A DNA stretch of 64,000 nt from Streptomyces sp. SPB074 (GCF_000154905.1 NZ_GG770539.1:3011345-3075344); one strand, 5' to 3'. Positions 25,952 to 34,504 are shown, counted from the first letter of the stretch. Program-made: numbers and translations. The notes: generated from the sequence alone by a model not told the origin.

Positions 25952-26563
25952 GTGCCAACCACCGTGAATCTGGCCGACCTTCTGGCTGAGGCCGCCGACC
26001 AGGTGGCCTCAAGTCTCACGGCCCCCTACCCGACCCCGCCCACGCGCTCCTACCTCCACCCCGTCCTCGGCCCCCTGGCGGCCGGCCCGCAGGTGGCAGC
26101 GCACCTGTCCGAGCGGCTCGACGCCCTCATCGACGCCCCGGGTCGTTCCCTCGCGGACCTCTTCGCCCTGTCCAGCCTCGCCTCGGCCCTCGGCTGGTAC
26201 ACCGAATCCCTCACCACCCTGATCCACGCCGTCGAAACGATCTGCGACAACACCGGTTTGCCCGAGGGCTCCCCCGACTCCCCTCCCCTCCCGGCGTCGA
26301 CCGCCACCGCGCCCCCCACGCTCCCGCTCGCCTCCGTCCGGGCAGCCGCCGCCCTGTGCGACATCGCGCCCAATCGCTACGCCGGTGCACTCACCTCAGC
26401 CCTTGAGGCCGGGGCCCGGCTGGACACCGAGTGCGAAGAGATCGCCGCCGGACTACGGGAGGACGCCGAGACACTCCACAGCCCGGAGAACCTCGCGCCC
26501 GGCGGCCCCGAATCTCTGCCCCACCTCGTCCGCGCACTGCTTTCCCGAACGGAGACCGTATGA
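25952..26563 (+). CDS. Hypothetical helical protein
   Basis: 203 residues from GTG 25952 with GAGG upstream. Almost wholly helical (LADLLAEAADQVASSLTAPYP, SLADLFALSSLASALGWYTESLTTLIHAVETI), acidic towards the C-terminus. No family recognised. Coupled to the following regulator gene by ATGA. Confidence 0.65.
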   Translation: MPTTVNLADLLAEAADQVASSLTAPYPTPPTRSYLHPVLGPLAAGPQVAAHLSERLDALIDAPGRSLADLFALSSLASALGWYTESLTTLIHAVETICDNTGLPEGSPDSPPLPASTATAPPTLPLASVRAAAALCDIAPNRYAGALTSALEAGARLDTECEEIAAGLREDAETLHSPENLAPGGPESLPHLVRALLSRTETV

Positions 26564-27348
26564 GCCCCCAGACGACGAAGCACGTGACCGACGCCGGACA
26601 GGCAATCATCAAGATCGCCCCCCGGTGGACGACCTGGGTTGTGCAGACCCTGGAGCACCACGGCCCCCTCCAGCCGGGCGCCCTGGCAAAGAACCTGCCC
26701 TTCGTCCCAAACGGCGTCCTCGCCAAGCGGCTGACACGCATGGCCGCCGACGGACTCATCGAATCCGCGGCGCCGCGCAAGCCCGTGGCCCTCACCCCCC
26801 TGGGGGCCAGCCTTCGCGACGTCCACACCGCACTCGGGGACTGGTCGCGCCAGCACGACCTGCTCGCCCCTCCCGCACCGGAAGCCGAACGCGTCGAGGA
26901 CGCTCTCCACCACCTTGCGTACAAGCACCTGGCGCCCTTCCTGTACCACCTCACCTCGAACCCGGGTGCGACCATCGCTCAGCTCGCGCACGCACTTGAT
27001 CTGCCCTACGTGAGCGCCCAGTACGGAGTCGTCCGGCTCTGCGCGAGTGGAATCCTCGTGGAAGACAACGGAGGTCTTCGCGCCCGAGGCAACCTCTTCG
27101 TCACCCGTGCCGGGGTGGACGCCCCTGGATTGCTCGACCAGATCACCTCGTGGAACCGGCCGAAACCTCACGACCGGATGGCAGCGGCCCCGCATCGCCC
27201 CCTCTCCCGGAAGGCACCTGCACCCGACGCACCACGACGCGAGAATGCCGTGCGAGTTCCGCCCGCAGTACCGGAGTTCAGCCACGTCGAACATGTCACC
27301 CCCTGGTCACTGCCCAGTCCACCTGCCGGTGCCCCGACACGCCGATGA
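26560..27348 (+). CDS. HxlR-like winged-helix regulator with two DNA-binding units
   Basis: 262 residues from ATG 26560. Residues about 15-85 (WTTWVVQTLEHHGPLQPGALAKNLPFVPNGVLAKRLTRMAADGLIESAAP..ALTPLG) match the HxlR winged helix, and a second unit around residues 118-170 (FLYHLTSNPGATIAQLAHALDLPYVSAQYGVVRLCASGIL) looks like another. The tail is disordered. It probably regulates element genes; the palindromes at 16370 and 24170 are candidate sites. Effector unknown. Confidence 0.75.
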   Translation: MSPQTTKHVTDAGQAIIKIAPRWTTWVVQTLEHHGPLQPGALAKNLPFVPNGVLAKRLTRMAADGLIESAAPRKPVALTPLGASLRDVHTALGDWSRQHDLLAPPAPEAERVEDALHHLAYKHLAPFLYHLTSNPGATIAQLAHALDLPYVSAQYGVVRLCASGILVEDNGGLRARGNLFVTRAGVDAPGLLDQITSWNRPKPHDRMAAAPHRPLSRKAPAPDAPRRENAVRVPPAVPEFSHVEHVTPWSLPSPPAGAPTRR

Positions 27349-27429
27349 CCGCACCTTGGGAACGAGCCGTGGACGGAGTACGAGGTCCGTTCCGGCCGGA
27401 TCGCCCCGTTCGTCCAAGCAGCATCGCTA

Positions 27430-28527
27430 GGGAGCGTATTCGGTTGTGATCAAGAGGCTGCTCGTGTGAGGTCCTTGATCCAGATCATCGAGGCGCGTAG
27501 GTAGAGTCCGGCGAGGTAGCTGTCGGGGGTCTTGTCGTAGCGCGTGGCGATGCCTCGCCATGCCTTGAGCTTGTTGATCAGACGCTCGACGGTGTTCCGC
27601 TCCTTGTAGAGGTCTGCGTTGTGGCTGACGGGCCGGCCGCCGTGGGAGCCCTTCTTGTTCCGGTTGGCGGCCTGGTCCTTCTTCTCCGGGATGACCGCTT
27701 TGATACGGCGTTTGCGCAGGTGGGCACGGTTGCCGCGGGACGAGTACGCCTTGTCTGCGGCGACCGCGTCCGGCCGGGTGCGGGGACGGCCGACGAGCCC
27801 GCGGACCCGTACCTTCCCCAGCACTGGGATGAACTGCGGACTGTCGGCGGCCTGCCCCTCGGTCAGGATGAACGCCAGCGGGCGGCACCTCCGGTCGCCG
27901 GCGACATAGATCTTGCTGGTCTGCCCGCCCCTGGAGCGTCCGAGCAGGGCGGCCTTCAGCCGAAGTTTGCGTCGGCGCCGGACGCGCCGTCGTTCTTCCC
28001 GCCCGGGATCGCTCCCGGCCTCCTGCCCGGTTTGTTCGTCGCAGCCGCCCCCTTCGACCTGGCCTTCTCCGCCTCGGCGGCAGCCTTCTCCAGAGCGGTG
28101 AGGACCTCCTCGTCCAGGTGCATGCCGGCCGCGTCGTGGTGGGCACGGGCGGTGGTGGAGTCGATGCTGACCAGGGACAGGTCCACCTCACCGCGCTTCG
28201 CGGCTTCCGCGATCAGGCCCTCCAGCAGGGCCTCGAAGACCCCGGCGTCACGCCACTGCCGGAAGCGGTTGTGGACGGTCGACCAGGCGCCGAACTCTGC
28301 CGGCATCTCCCGCCACTGCCCGCCCGTCTTGAACCGCCAGATCACGCCCTCGAACTGCTGCCGCAGCCGCTCGGGGTACGGGCCGTACTCGCCGATCGGC
28401 AGGTACGGCTCAATGAAATCCCACTCCGGGTCGGTCAGTTGCACTCGCGTCACGTACGACGGTCTACCGGACCAGACCGTGCCACGAAGGCACATCCCGC
28501 AGATTGATCACGACTCGATACGCTCCC
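27430..28527 (-). mobile_element. IS5-family insertion sequence
   Basis: Both ends carry GGGAGCGTAT as inverted repeats; similarity extends about 26 bp (left GGGAGCGTATTCGGTTGTGA against right GGGAGCGTATCGAGTCGTGA). The flanks are CTA on the left and TAG on the right, consistent with insertion into CTAG with TA duplication. Length is 1098 bp. It holds one transposase gene in two frames on the minus strand. Confidence 0.88.
27450..28495 (-). CDS. IS5-family transposase, two frames joined by -1 frameshift
   Basis: OrfA (from ATG 28495; GTG 28453 is an alternative) carries the N-terminal domain LTDPEWDFIEPYLPIGEYGPYPERLRQQFEGVIWRFKTGGQWREMP and the first catalytic Asp in SLVSIDSTTARAHHD. It stops at 27956. 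The -1 frame continues LRLKAALLGRSRGGQTSKIYVAGDRRCRPLAFILTEGQAADS with the second Asp in VAADKAYSSR and the Glu in NTVERLINKLKAWRGIATRYDK, ending at 27450. Total about 348 residues. Split frames are common in IS5 relatives, so the shift may be programmed, though no clear slippery heptamer is seen. Confidence 0.85.
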
Positions 28528-28682
28528 TAGCGCTGGCCTCGAACTCCTCATGCCCCCGAAAAACGGCGGCTCCTGCGGACCACCGGGCTCCGGCGCTCCG
28601 CGACCGCGGGCGCGGAGCGTCCACAGCAACGTCTCGAACTGACAACCCCCAACGCGATCATCCGAGGAAAGTGGAAAACATC

Positions 28683-28988
28683 GTGCCGCAACGGACAGCG
28701 AAGCAGAGGACGCTGCCCCGCTTCCCGAAGGGCAAGCGGCTGACAGAAGAGGAAGCCGCCGACCTCACCCGAGCAGCGCTCGCCGTCTACCCGACCATGA
28801 CCATCCGCGACATAGCCACGGAGACAGGCCGCTCCTACGGATCCATCCAGGGCCTCCTGAAAGCCAGTGGTGTCACCATGGCTCATGGCGGCAATCGACA
28901 GGACGCTGCCGGCGCCGGGCCAACCTCCGCGCCGGCAGCTCAGTTGACGCCGAGCAACTCGATCAGCTCCGCCGTGACAACCCGGTAA
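28683..28988 (+). CDS. Small helix-turn-helix protein
   Basis: 101 residues from GTG 28683 with GAGGAAAG upstream. RLTEEEAADLTRAALAVYPTMTIRDIATETGRSYGSIQGLLKASGVT is a clear helix-turn-helix of the kind found in small actinobacterial DNA-binding proteins. The N-terminus is basic (RTAKQRTLPRFPKGK). The last 49 bp overlap the 3' end of the convergent excisionase gene. Confidence 0.7.
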   Translation: MPQRTAKQRTLPRFPKGKRLTEEEAADLTRAALAVYPTMTIRDIATETGRSYGSIQGLLKASGVTMAHGGNRQDAAGAGPTSAPAAQLTPSNSISSAVTTR

Positions 28989-29143
28989 GAACGCCCCAGC
29001 CGCAGCACCCTGACCGGGTATGCCCCCTTCTTCGCGAGGGCATACCCGGTGGAGCGCCCGATCGCAAGGACAGCGTTCGCCTCCTCGATGCTGATCACGG
29101 CGGGCAGAGCCAGCAGATCCTTAGCGCCAACGCCCTTATCCAT
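28940..29143 (-). CDS. xis: Excisionase-like MerR-fold DNA-binding protein
   Basis: 67 residues. ATG 29143 has a near-perfect AAAGGAGG upstream; the longer frame is not used. VISIEEANAVLAIGRSTGYALAKKGAYPVRVLRLGRSYRVVTAELIELLGV is the winged MerR-like fold of actinomycete Xis proteins, which bend attachment-site DNA so that the integrase excises the element. It is divergent from the XRE regulator and integrase genes, unlike the usual xis-int order, so excision and integration can be controlled separately. Confidence 0.82.
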   Translation of the reverse strand: MDKGVGAKDLLALPAVISIEEANAVLAIGRSTGYALAKKGAYPVRVLRLGRSYRVVTAELIELLGVN

Positions 29144-29201
29144 CACGCCTCCTTTGGTGCCCTCGTCGCACCCGGGCGCGACTTCGACGGTAACGAGCAG
29201 G

Positions 29202-29264
29202 GTGTACATGTAGCACAGAACTTGCGGCCGCACTTTCTCAGATCATAAAGTGCCTACATGGCAC
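29202..29264. promoter_or_regulatory. Two related operator-like motifs in the xis/regulator divergent promoter
   Basis: GTGTACATGTAGCAC at 29202-29216 (reverse strand GTGCTACATGTACAC) and GTGCCTACATGGCAC at 29250-29264 are near-identical partial palindromes, 48 bp centre to centre. The second covers the ATG of the regulator gene at 29258. This is the layout expected for autorepression by the adjacent XRE protein with simultaneous control of xis. Confidence 0.6.
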
Positions 29265-29917
29265 CTACCTCGTGGACTTCGCAACTGACCGCGCGCATCG
29301 CATCCGCCTTGCGCTCCGCACGCACGACGGCAGGCATGACGATGGCCGAAGTCGCGGCCGCTTGCGCGGAACGGGGCTACGAGGAGATGACCGCACAGAC
29401 GATCAAGAACCTGGAGACCGGACGGAGGACGTCCCTCTCCGTCGCCGACCTCCTCGTCCTGGCCGATGTCGTGGGCGTACCCCCCGTGCTGCTCCTCTTC
29501 CCGCTCGACGGCACCGAGGCGGAGGTCGAAGTTCTTCCTCATCGCACCGCCTCCCCGTGGGACGGTCTCGCCTGGTTCACCGGCGAGGGGCGACACTCCG
29601 CCGCCCCCTCCGGTGAGCACCAGGAGGTTCTCGACCTGTACCGGGCGCACGACGACGTGCTCGCGGCGGTGGAAGCCTCCATCGCCATGGCCACTGCCCG
29701 CCGCCGCGCCGCCGAGACCGCCCTCGACCCCACGCTCGTACCGGGCTTGCAGGAACGCGCCCGGTCCTACGAAGCGCTCTCGCTTGAGGACCGCAAAGAT
29801 CTGCGCGCACATCGCGACCGCATGCGCGCTCGCGGCCTGACTCCCCCGCCACTGCCTGCTGACCTCCAGCACGTCGACGAGGCCGCGCTCGCGAAGGACC
29901 AGGAGGCCACGGCGTGA
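29258..29917 (+). CDS. XRE-family transcriptional regulator
   Basis: 219 residues from ATG 29258. The N-terminal helix-turn-helix reads LRSARTTAGMTMAEVAAACAERGYEEMTAQTIKNLETGRRTSLSVADLLVLADVVGVPPVLLL (about residues 18-82). The rest is helical (DVLAAVEASIAMATARRRAAETAL) and may dimerise. Lying between xis and int and overlapping int by GTGA, it is the likely lysogeny-type repressor of the element. The operator pair in front of it supports autoregulation. Confidence 0.82.
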   Translation: MAPTSWTSQLTARIASALRSARTTAGMTMAEVAAACAERGYEEMTAQTIKNLETGRRTSLSVADLLVLADVVGVPPVLLLFPLDGTEAEVEVLPHRTASPWDGLAWFTGEGRHSAAPSGEHQEVLDLYRAHDDVLAAVEASIAMATARRRAAETALDPTLVPGLQERARSYEALSLEDRKDLRAHRDRMRARGLTPPPLPADLQHVDEAALAKDQEATA

Positions 29918-31521
29918 AGCTCAAACGAGGAACCGTCTCCCGTCATTGCAACTGCGTGAAGCCCGGCACGGGTAAGCGGTGGGGTGCTTCCTGCCCGAAA
30001 CTCACCAGCAACCGCCGCCACGGCGTCTGGCGCGTAGCACAGGTCCTCGACCCCGCGCAGGACGGCACCGTTCGGCGCTACAGGCGTACCGGGTTCGAGT
30101 CGTCGACGAAGGCCGAGGAGGAGCTGGACAAGGTCTGGGCCCTGCTGCGCATCCCCGACGAAGACGACGAGTGGGGCCGTCAGCAGGTCAGCGACGCGCT
30201 GGCGAAGTGTTCCAGGGACCGATCGCCGCTGCCCGACTTCGAAGCGACGCAGAAGCGCGTGAAGGTGGGCCAGCCCGTCGCCCTCAAGACGACCGTGGCC
30301 GAGTGGCTCGACACGTGGCTCGCGAACAAGAGGAAGCTCAAGCGCGGTGGCGCGAAGCGGTACGAGACCGATGTCCGCGTGCACCTCAAGCCGCACCTCG
30401 GAACCATTCGCCTGGATCGCCTGCGGGTGCACCACGTCACCGCGATGTTCATCGCGATGAACGAGACCAACCACGAAATCGTGGAGCAGAACACCGAGCG
30501 CCGCGCGGTCGCGGCCGAGCTGAAGGCCACGCCGAACAAGGGCGCCGAGAACAGGGCCAAGCGGCGGGCACTGCGGTTCCAGCTCGCCGACATGCCCGCG
30601 TTCCGCCGCGTCACGAATCCGAGCACGCAGGAGCACATCCGGGCGACCCTGCGCGCCGCTCTCAACGTGGCGATCTCCCAGCAGATCATGCCCGCCTTCA
30701 ACCCGGCCGAGCATGTCGAGCTGGAAACCGCCCAGTCCGCGAAGGCGCTCATCTGGACCGATGAGCGCGTCGCCGAGTGGACGAGGACCGGCCAGAAGCC
30801 GAGCCCCGTCATGGTCTGGACTCCGGCCCAGGCCGCGACGTTCCTCGACTCCATATGCCACCACCGGCTCTACCTGCTGTTCCGCATCATCGCCTACCGA
30901 GGTCTTCGCCGAGGGGAAGGATGCGGGCTCCGGGACGTGGACTACTCACATACCTCGGCAACCCTCACGATCGCCACACAGCTCGTCCAGGACGGGTGGA
31001 ACTTCTACGAGGACACCCCCAAGACCGACGGCAGCGTCCGCACCGTCGACATCGACAGCGAGACCAACACCGGGCTGCAGGAGCACCTCCGGCGCCGGGA
31101 AGCCGAACGCGAAGCCTGGGGAGAAGGCTGGCAGGACACCGGGCACCTCTTCACCGAAGAGGACGGCGGGCTGCTCCACCCGGGCAGGCTCTCCGACCTG
31201 TTCGACCGGCTGGTCCGGGCAGCCGGACTGCCGCCCATCCGGCTCCACGACCTGCGTCACGTCGCCGCCACCCTGATGCTCGCCGTGCACGACGACATCA
31301 AGGTCGTCTCCACCATCCTGGGCCACACGAGCACCCGGATCACGCGCGACATCTACCAGTCCGTCCTCACCGAACTCGGCCGCGACTCGGCGGAGAAGGT
31401 CGCCGCCTTCGTCCCCCACACACGCCCCGCTCAGAACGTCGAGAGCGCGCCCCCCGCAACGACGGCTTCGGCCAACGTCACCCCCATCGAGGGAGCCCGC
31501 GCGCATAAGCGTTCCGCCTAA
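29914..31521 (+). CDS. int: Tyrosine recombinase (element integrase)
   Basis: 535 residues from GTG 29914, coupled to the regulator by GTGA. Catalytic residues are visible: Arg in YRGLRRGE (about 332), HDLRH (445-449), His in GHTS (about 471) and the nucleophile Tyr in IYQSV (481). The N-terminal part contains an arm-binding-like segment and a SAM-like core-binding domain with a helical insertion (ERRAVAAELKATPNKGAENRAKRRAL), common in actinobacterial integrases. It should insert the element into a tRNA 3' end. The tRNA-Thr at 35026 is the nearest candidate, 3.5 kb away. Confidence 0.93.
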   Translation: MKLKRGTVSRHCNCVKPGTGKRWGASCPKLTSNRRHGVWRVAQVLDPAQDGTVRRYRRTGFESSTKAEEELDKVWALLRIPDEDDEWGRQQVSDALAKCSRDRSPLPDFEATQKRVKVGQPVALKTTVAEWLDTWLANKRKLKRGGAKRYETDVRVHLKPHLGTIRLDRLRVHHVTAMFIAMNETNHEIVEQNTERRAVAAELKATPNKGAENRAKRRALRFQLADMPAFRRVTNPSTQEHIRATLRAALNVAISQQIMPAFNPAEHVELETAQSAKALIWTDERVAEWTRTGQKPSPVMVWTPAQAATFLDSICHHRLYLLFRIIAYRGLRRGEGCGLRDVDYSHTSATLTIATQLVQDGWNFYEDTPKTDGSVRTVDIDSETNTGLQEHLRRREAEREAWGEGWQDTGHLFTEEDGGLLHPGRLSDLFDRLVRAAGLPPIRLHDLRHVAATLMLAVHDDIKVVSTILGHTSTRITRDIYQSVLTELGRDSAEKVAAFVPHTRPAQNVESAPPATTASANVTPIEGARAHKRSA

Positions 31522-31535
31522 CCCCCCGTCCCTCC

Positions 31536-31574
31536 GCAGGCCGTCTCCCGCCCACCCAACGGGGAACGGCCTGC
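31536..31574 (+). terminator. Terminator-like hairpin after int
   Basis: GCAGGCCGT (31536-31544) pairs perfectly with ACGGCCTGC (31566-31574) 15 bp after the integrase stop. No T-run follows, which is usual for Streptomyces. Confidence 0.55.
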
Positions 31575-31689
31575 TGCTGTCTCCGGAACCCTCCCAGCCG
31601 GTGCGAGGCGCCGCCCCGCACCGACAGCGGGCCTCGGCACATCCCCCGACGACGAGGGCGGGCCCCCTCCCGGCACGTAGGCTGCCGCC

Positions 31690-31929
31690 ATGCCGACCGA
31701 CTCGCCCTCGCCCATGCCGTCCCCGCCGTTCCCCTCGCCCGACAACGCAGCGCTCCGCATCGTTGTCGCCAAGGCCCTCCAAGCCCTCCACAACGGCGAA
31801 GCCACGGCCGAGGAAGCCATCCTCGACGCCGCCGCCCACGGCTGGTACGAGGGCCACATCGAAGGCGAAGACACCTGCCCCGGCTGCACCTACCGCGGCA
31901 AACTGCACAAACATCAACCCCGCCCCTGA
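31690..31929 (+). CDS. Small protein with a CPGC motif
   Basis: 79 residues. NAALRIVVAKALQALHNGEATAEEAILDAAAHGWYEGHIEGEDTCPGCTYRGKLHKHQ shows a helix pair and a CxxC that could hold metal or act in redox. It stands alone between int and the CRISPR array with no strong ribosome site. The sequence looks coding by its conserved-looking HGWYEGHIEGEDTCPGC core. Confidence 0.6.
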   Translation: MPTDSPSPMPSPPFPSPDNAALRIVVAKALQALHNGEATAEEAILDAAAHGWYEGHIEGEDTCPGCTYRGKLHKHQPRP

Positions 31930-31943
31930 GGACAGCTTCACGC

Positions 31944-32127
31944 TCACGGAGCCCGCCGGCCCCCGGCGGGACCCCTCGGATGCAACCCCAGGTACAGCGC
32001 GGCGAAAGCACCGCCGAACCCGAGCGCTCTCAGCCCCTCCTGAACTTCAACGGCGAAGGTCCAGTCCGGGGCGGCGCCGACGCGGGCCTCGAAATTGGCG
32101 CGGCGGATCTCCGGCTCCAGCCGCTAG
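31944..32127 (-). pseudogene. C-terminal remnant of a minus-strand gene beside the CRISPR array
   Basis: A stretch of about 58 codons ending at TGA 31944-31946 reads EPEIRRANFEARVGAAPDWT and VQEGLRALGFGGAFAALYLGL, which looks like a real protein end. It has no start; upstream it runs into a TAG and then directly into the oldest, degenerate CRISPR repeat. Probably the tail of a gene lost when this junction formed. Identity unknown. Confidence 0.5.
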
Positions 32128-32130
32128 CTG

Positions 32131-32953
32131 CGGTCATCCCCCTGCGCGTACGAGCCGGGAGCCCGCGAACACGGGGACGCACCGCCTCTGCGCGGTCGTC
32201 CCCTTCACGTACGGGCCAAGCGTGAGACTCCTCATCCGCGTGCACGAGACCGGCGATCATCCCCTCCGCGTACGGGCCGGACGAACACCGCGACGGAGCG
32301 GAGTACGAGTTCAACGATCATCCCCTGCGCGTACGGGCCAGACCGGATCGCCCCGCGCAAGGGCTGGAGCCAGCCCGGTCATCCCTTGCGCGCACGGGCC
32401 AGACTGACGGCCCGCCGCGAGGGCCGTTTCTACATACGGTCATCCCCTGCGCGTACGGGCCAGACCGTTCGGGGAGCGTGTTGTTCAGCTCGGGGTACGG
32501 TCATCCCCTGCGCGTACGGGCCAGACAGCCCCTGGGAAGAAGCCCGCAGGCCACGTGTCGGTCATCCCCTGCGCGTACGGGCCAGACTCTCTGTTCAGTT
32601 CTCAAGGCACGAGCGCCGCCGGTCATCCCCTGCGCGTACGGGCCAGACACCCCCGCGATCCGCCGCGTCCGCGCCCCATCCGGTCATCCCCTGCGCGTAC
32701 GGGCCAGACCCCCCGGCAGCCGCCATGCACTCATCGTGCGCCGGTCATCCCCTGCGCGTACGGGCCAGACGCCCGGACGGTTCCATGTGGGTCTTCGGGC
32801 AGCGGTCATCCCCTGCGCGTACGGGCCAGACGGCTTCGACGCGTTCGTCGTCGAAGCGGACGCCGGTCATCCCCTGCGCGTACGGGCCAGACTCCGAAAC
32901 CGCCCAAGGCTGTGTGGAAGTCGCCGGTCATCCCCTGCGCGTACGGGCCAGAC
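32131..32953 (-). CRISPR. Orphan type I-E-like CRISPR array, 14 repeats, 13 spacers
   Basis: Repeats are 29 nt (plus strand begins CGGTCATCCCC and ends ACGGGCCAGAC) with 32-nt spacers, a 61-nt period. Nine identical copies start at 32437, 32498, 32559, 32620, 32681, 32742, 32803, 32864 and 32925. Five degenerate copies start at 32131, 32193, 32254, 32315 and 32376. Read on the minus strand the repeat ends GGGGATGACCG, as I-E repeats do, so transcription should be leftward with the leader on the right. Decay at the left agrees. No cas gene is present in the window. Confidence 0.95.
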
Positions 32954-32971
32954 CCTTTCTGGCCTGCACGT

Positions 32972-34501
32972 TCAGGACGACTTTGCTTGTCCGTTATACG
33001 TGGGAGGGGATGTCGGTGGATTGCTCCGCCGAGGTGGCGCCGGGCTGGGCCGGGCGTCTTCCCGTTTCACTGGGTCCTGCTTCTCCGCCCGGGGGCGGGG
33101 AAGTCTTACGGACTCTCCACGGGCGTTTTGAGTCTCCCCCTTACCGGAGGCGACTTGTTGTGGCGTGGGTCGCGCCGCGGTGTGCCGTTCGATGTTGCGG
33201 GCCGCGTTGAGGTCGCGGTCGAGCACCAGGCCGCAGTGGGCGCAGTGGAACACCCGCTCGTTCAGCGTGAGGCTTGGGTTTCGCCATCCGCAGTCGGAGC
33301 AGGTCTTGCTGGAGGGCCACCAACGGTCCAGGACCGCGAGTTGGGAGCCGTACCAGGAAGTCTTGTAGGTGAGCTGGCGGCGGGTCTCCGCCATGGCGGT
33401 GTCGAGGATGGCCCTGTTGAGGCCGGCCTTCTGTCGGACGCTCCGGCCGGGGCGCTTCAGGGTGCCGCGCGCCGTCGCGGTCATGCCCGCGACGTGCAGG
33501 TCCTCGATGTGGATCGTGGCGTAACGGGTGGCGAGCTTCTTGGTCACCTGGTGCAGGGCGGCACGCCGACGGACCGTCACCTCGTGGTGGAGGCGTGCGA
33601 CGCGGCGACGGGCCTTGTCCCGGCGCGCGGAGCCCTTCTGCTTGCGGGACAGGGCGCGTTGCGCCTGCCGCAGTCGCTTCGCGACCCGGGCCAGGTGGCG
33701 GGGGTTGGTGACGAAGTGACCCTCTCGGTCCGGGCTCTTCGGGTCCAGGGGGCGGGACAGGGCCGCGAGCATCTTGACCCCGAGGTCGACGCCGACGGTT
33801 CCCGCCGTCTGCTGTGCGCGCGTCGGCTTCTCCGGAAGATCCACCTGCACCTTGCACAGCACGGACGCGTACCAGCGGTGCCCGGACCGGGACACCGTCA
33901 CCGACTGGATGCGAGCCTCTTCACGGCTGATGAGCCGCCCAAGACGGCGGGCGTTGTCGTGAAGACGGATCTCCCCGAACGCGGGCAAGCGCAGTCTGCG
34001 GTACGTGGTCAGCCGGATGCCTGGCTTCTTGACGTCGTGGTGGAGACGGAAGCTGTCGCGGGCCAGTCCGCGCTTCTTGAAGCGGGGGTAGCCGACACGG
34101 CGTCCGGCCCGCTTGCCCTTGAAGGAGTCCAGCCAGTTCTTCCACGCCGCGTCCGCGTCGAGGAACGCCGACTGGAAGACGTAGGTGTTCATCTCGTGCC
34201 ACCACGGTGCGATGCCCTCAACACCTCGGCGGTCATCCCCGCGCTCGGCGACGAACCGCTTGTAGACCGTCGGCTTGGTCGGAGTGGGCACCTTCACGCG
34301 CTTGCGTGCCGTCGCCTCCTCGACGCCCGCGTCGACCAGCGCGACGACCTGAGTGCGCCAGTCCTCGTGGGCGGCCTTCTTGGCCGCCAGGGCGTAGTTG
34401 AAGGCGAGACGCGAGTTGCCGCACCAGCGCAGCAGGCGCTGTTCCTGAGCGGGGGTGGGAGCGAGCGTAAAGCGGAAGGCCCGCAAGATTTCCGTCTTCA
34501 T
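32972..34501 (-). CDS. tnpB: TnpB-like RNA-guided nuclease of the IS200/IS605 or IS607 group
   Basis: 509 residues from ATG 34501. The N-terminal helix-turn-helix-like part (FRFTLAPTPAQEQRLLRWCGNSRLAFNYAL) is followed by a split RuvC nuclease with Asp in VGVDLG, Glu in IHIEDL and Asp in LDRDLNAARN, and a zinc finger CSDC..CAHC between the last two. All catalytic residues are present. TnpB proteins use an RNA made from the 3' end of their own gene and the element end to cut DNA. No tnpA is nearby. The 3' end lies only 18 bp from the last CRISPR repeat. Confidence 0.93.
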   Translation of the reverse strand: MKTEILRAFRFTLAPTPAQEQRLLRWCGNSRLAFNYALAAKKAAHEDWRTQVVALVDAGVEEATARKRVKVPTPTKPTVYKRFVAERGDDRRGVEGIAPWWHEMNTYVFQSAFLDADAAWKNWLDSFKGKRAGRRVGYPRFKKRGLARDSFRLHHDVKKPGIRLTTYRRLRLPAFGEIRLHDNARRLGRLISREEARIQSVTVSRSGHRWYASVLCKVQVDLPEKPTRAQQTAGTVGVDLGVKMLAALSRPLDPKSPDREGHFVTNPRHLARVAKRLRQAQRALSRKQKGSARRDKARRRVARLHHEVTVRRRAALHQVTKKLATRYATIHIEDLHVAGMTATARGTLKRPGRSVRQKAGLNRAILDTAMAETRRQLTYKTSWYGSQLAVLDRWWPSSKTCSDCGWRNPSLTLNERVFHCAHCGLVLDRDLNAARNIERHTAARPTPQQVASGKGETQNARGESVRLPRPRAEKQDPVKREDARPSPAPPRRSNPPTSPPTYNGQAKSS

Positions 34502-34504
34502 CAC

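Larger units (their letters stand above)
27345..28642 (+). pseudogene. Small gene apparently interrupted by the IS5-family element
   Basis: ATG 27345 overlaps the regulator stop by ATGA. The frame continues 28 codons to the insertion sequence at 27430; joining the flanks (one TA copy removed) keeps it open to TGA 28640-28642, giving about 65 residues. An overlapping frame reading EPWTEYEVRSGRIAPFVQAA looks more protein-like, so a second lesion is possible. Weak call made from layout only. Confidence 0.3.

Noticed and set aside
29914..31521. Element as a classic AICE with FtsK/TraB-type transfer
   Set aside because: No FtsK/TraB-like or Rep protein is seen; VirB4-, TrbL- and TraG-like genes indicate a type IV secretion-like route.
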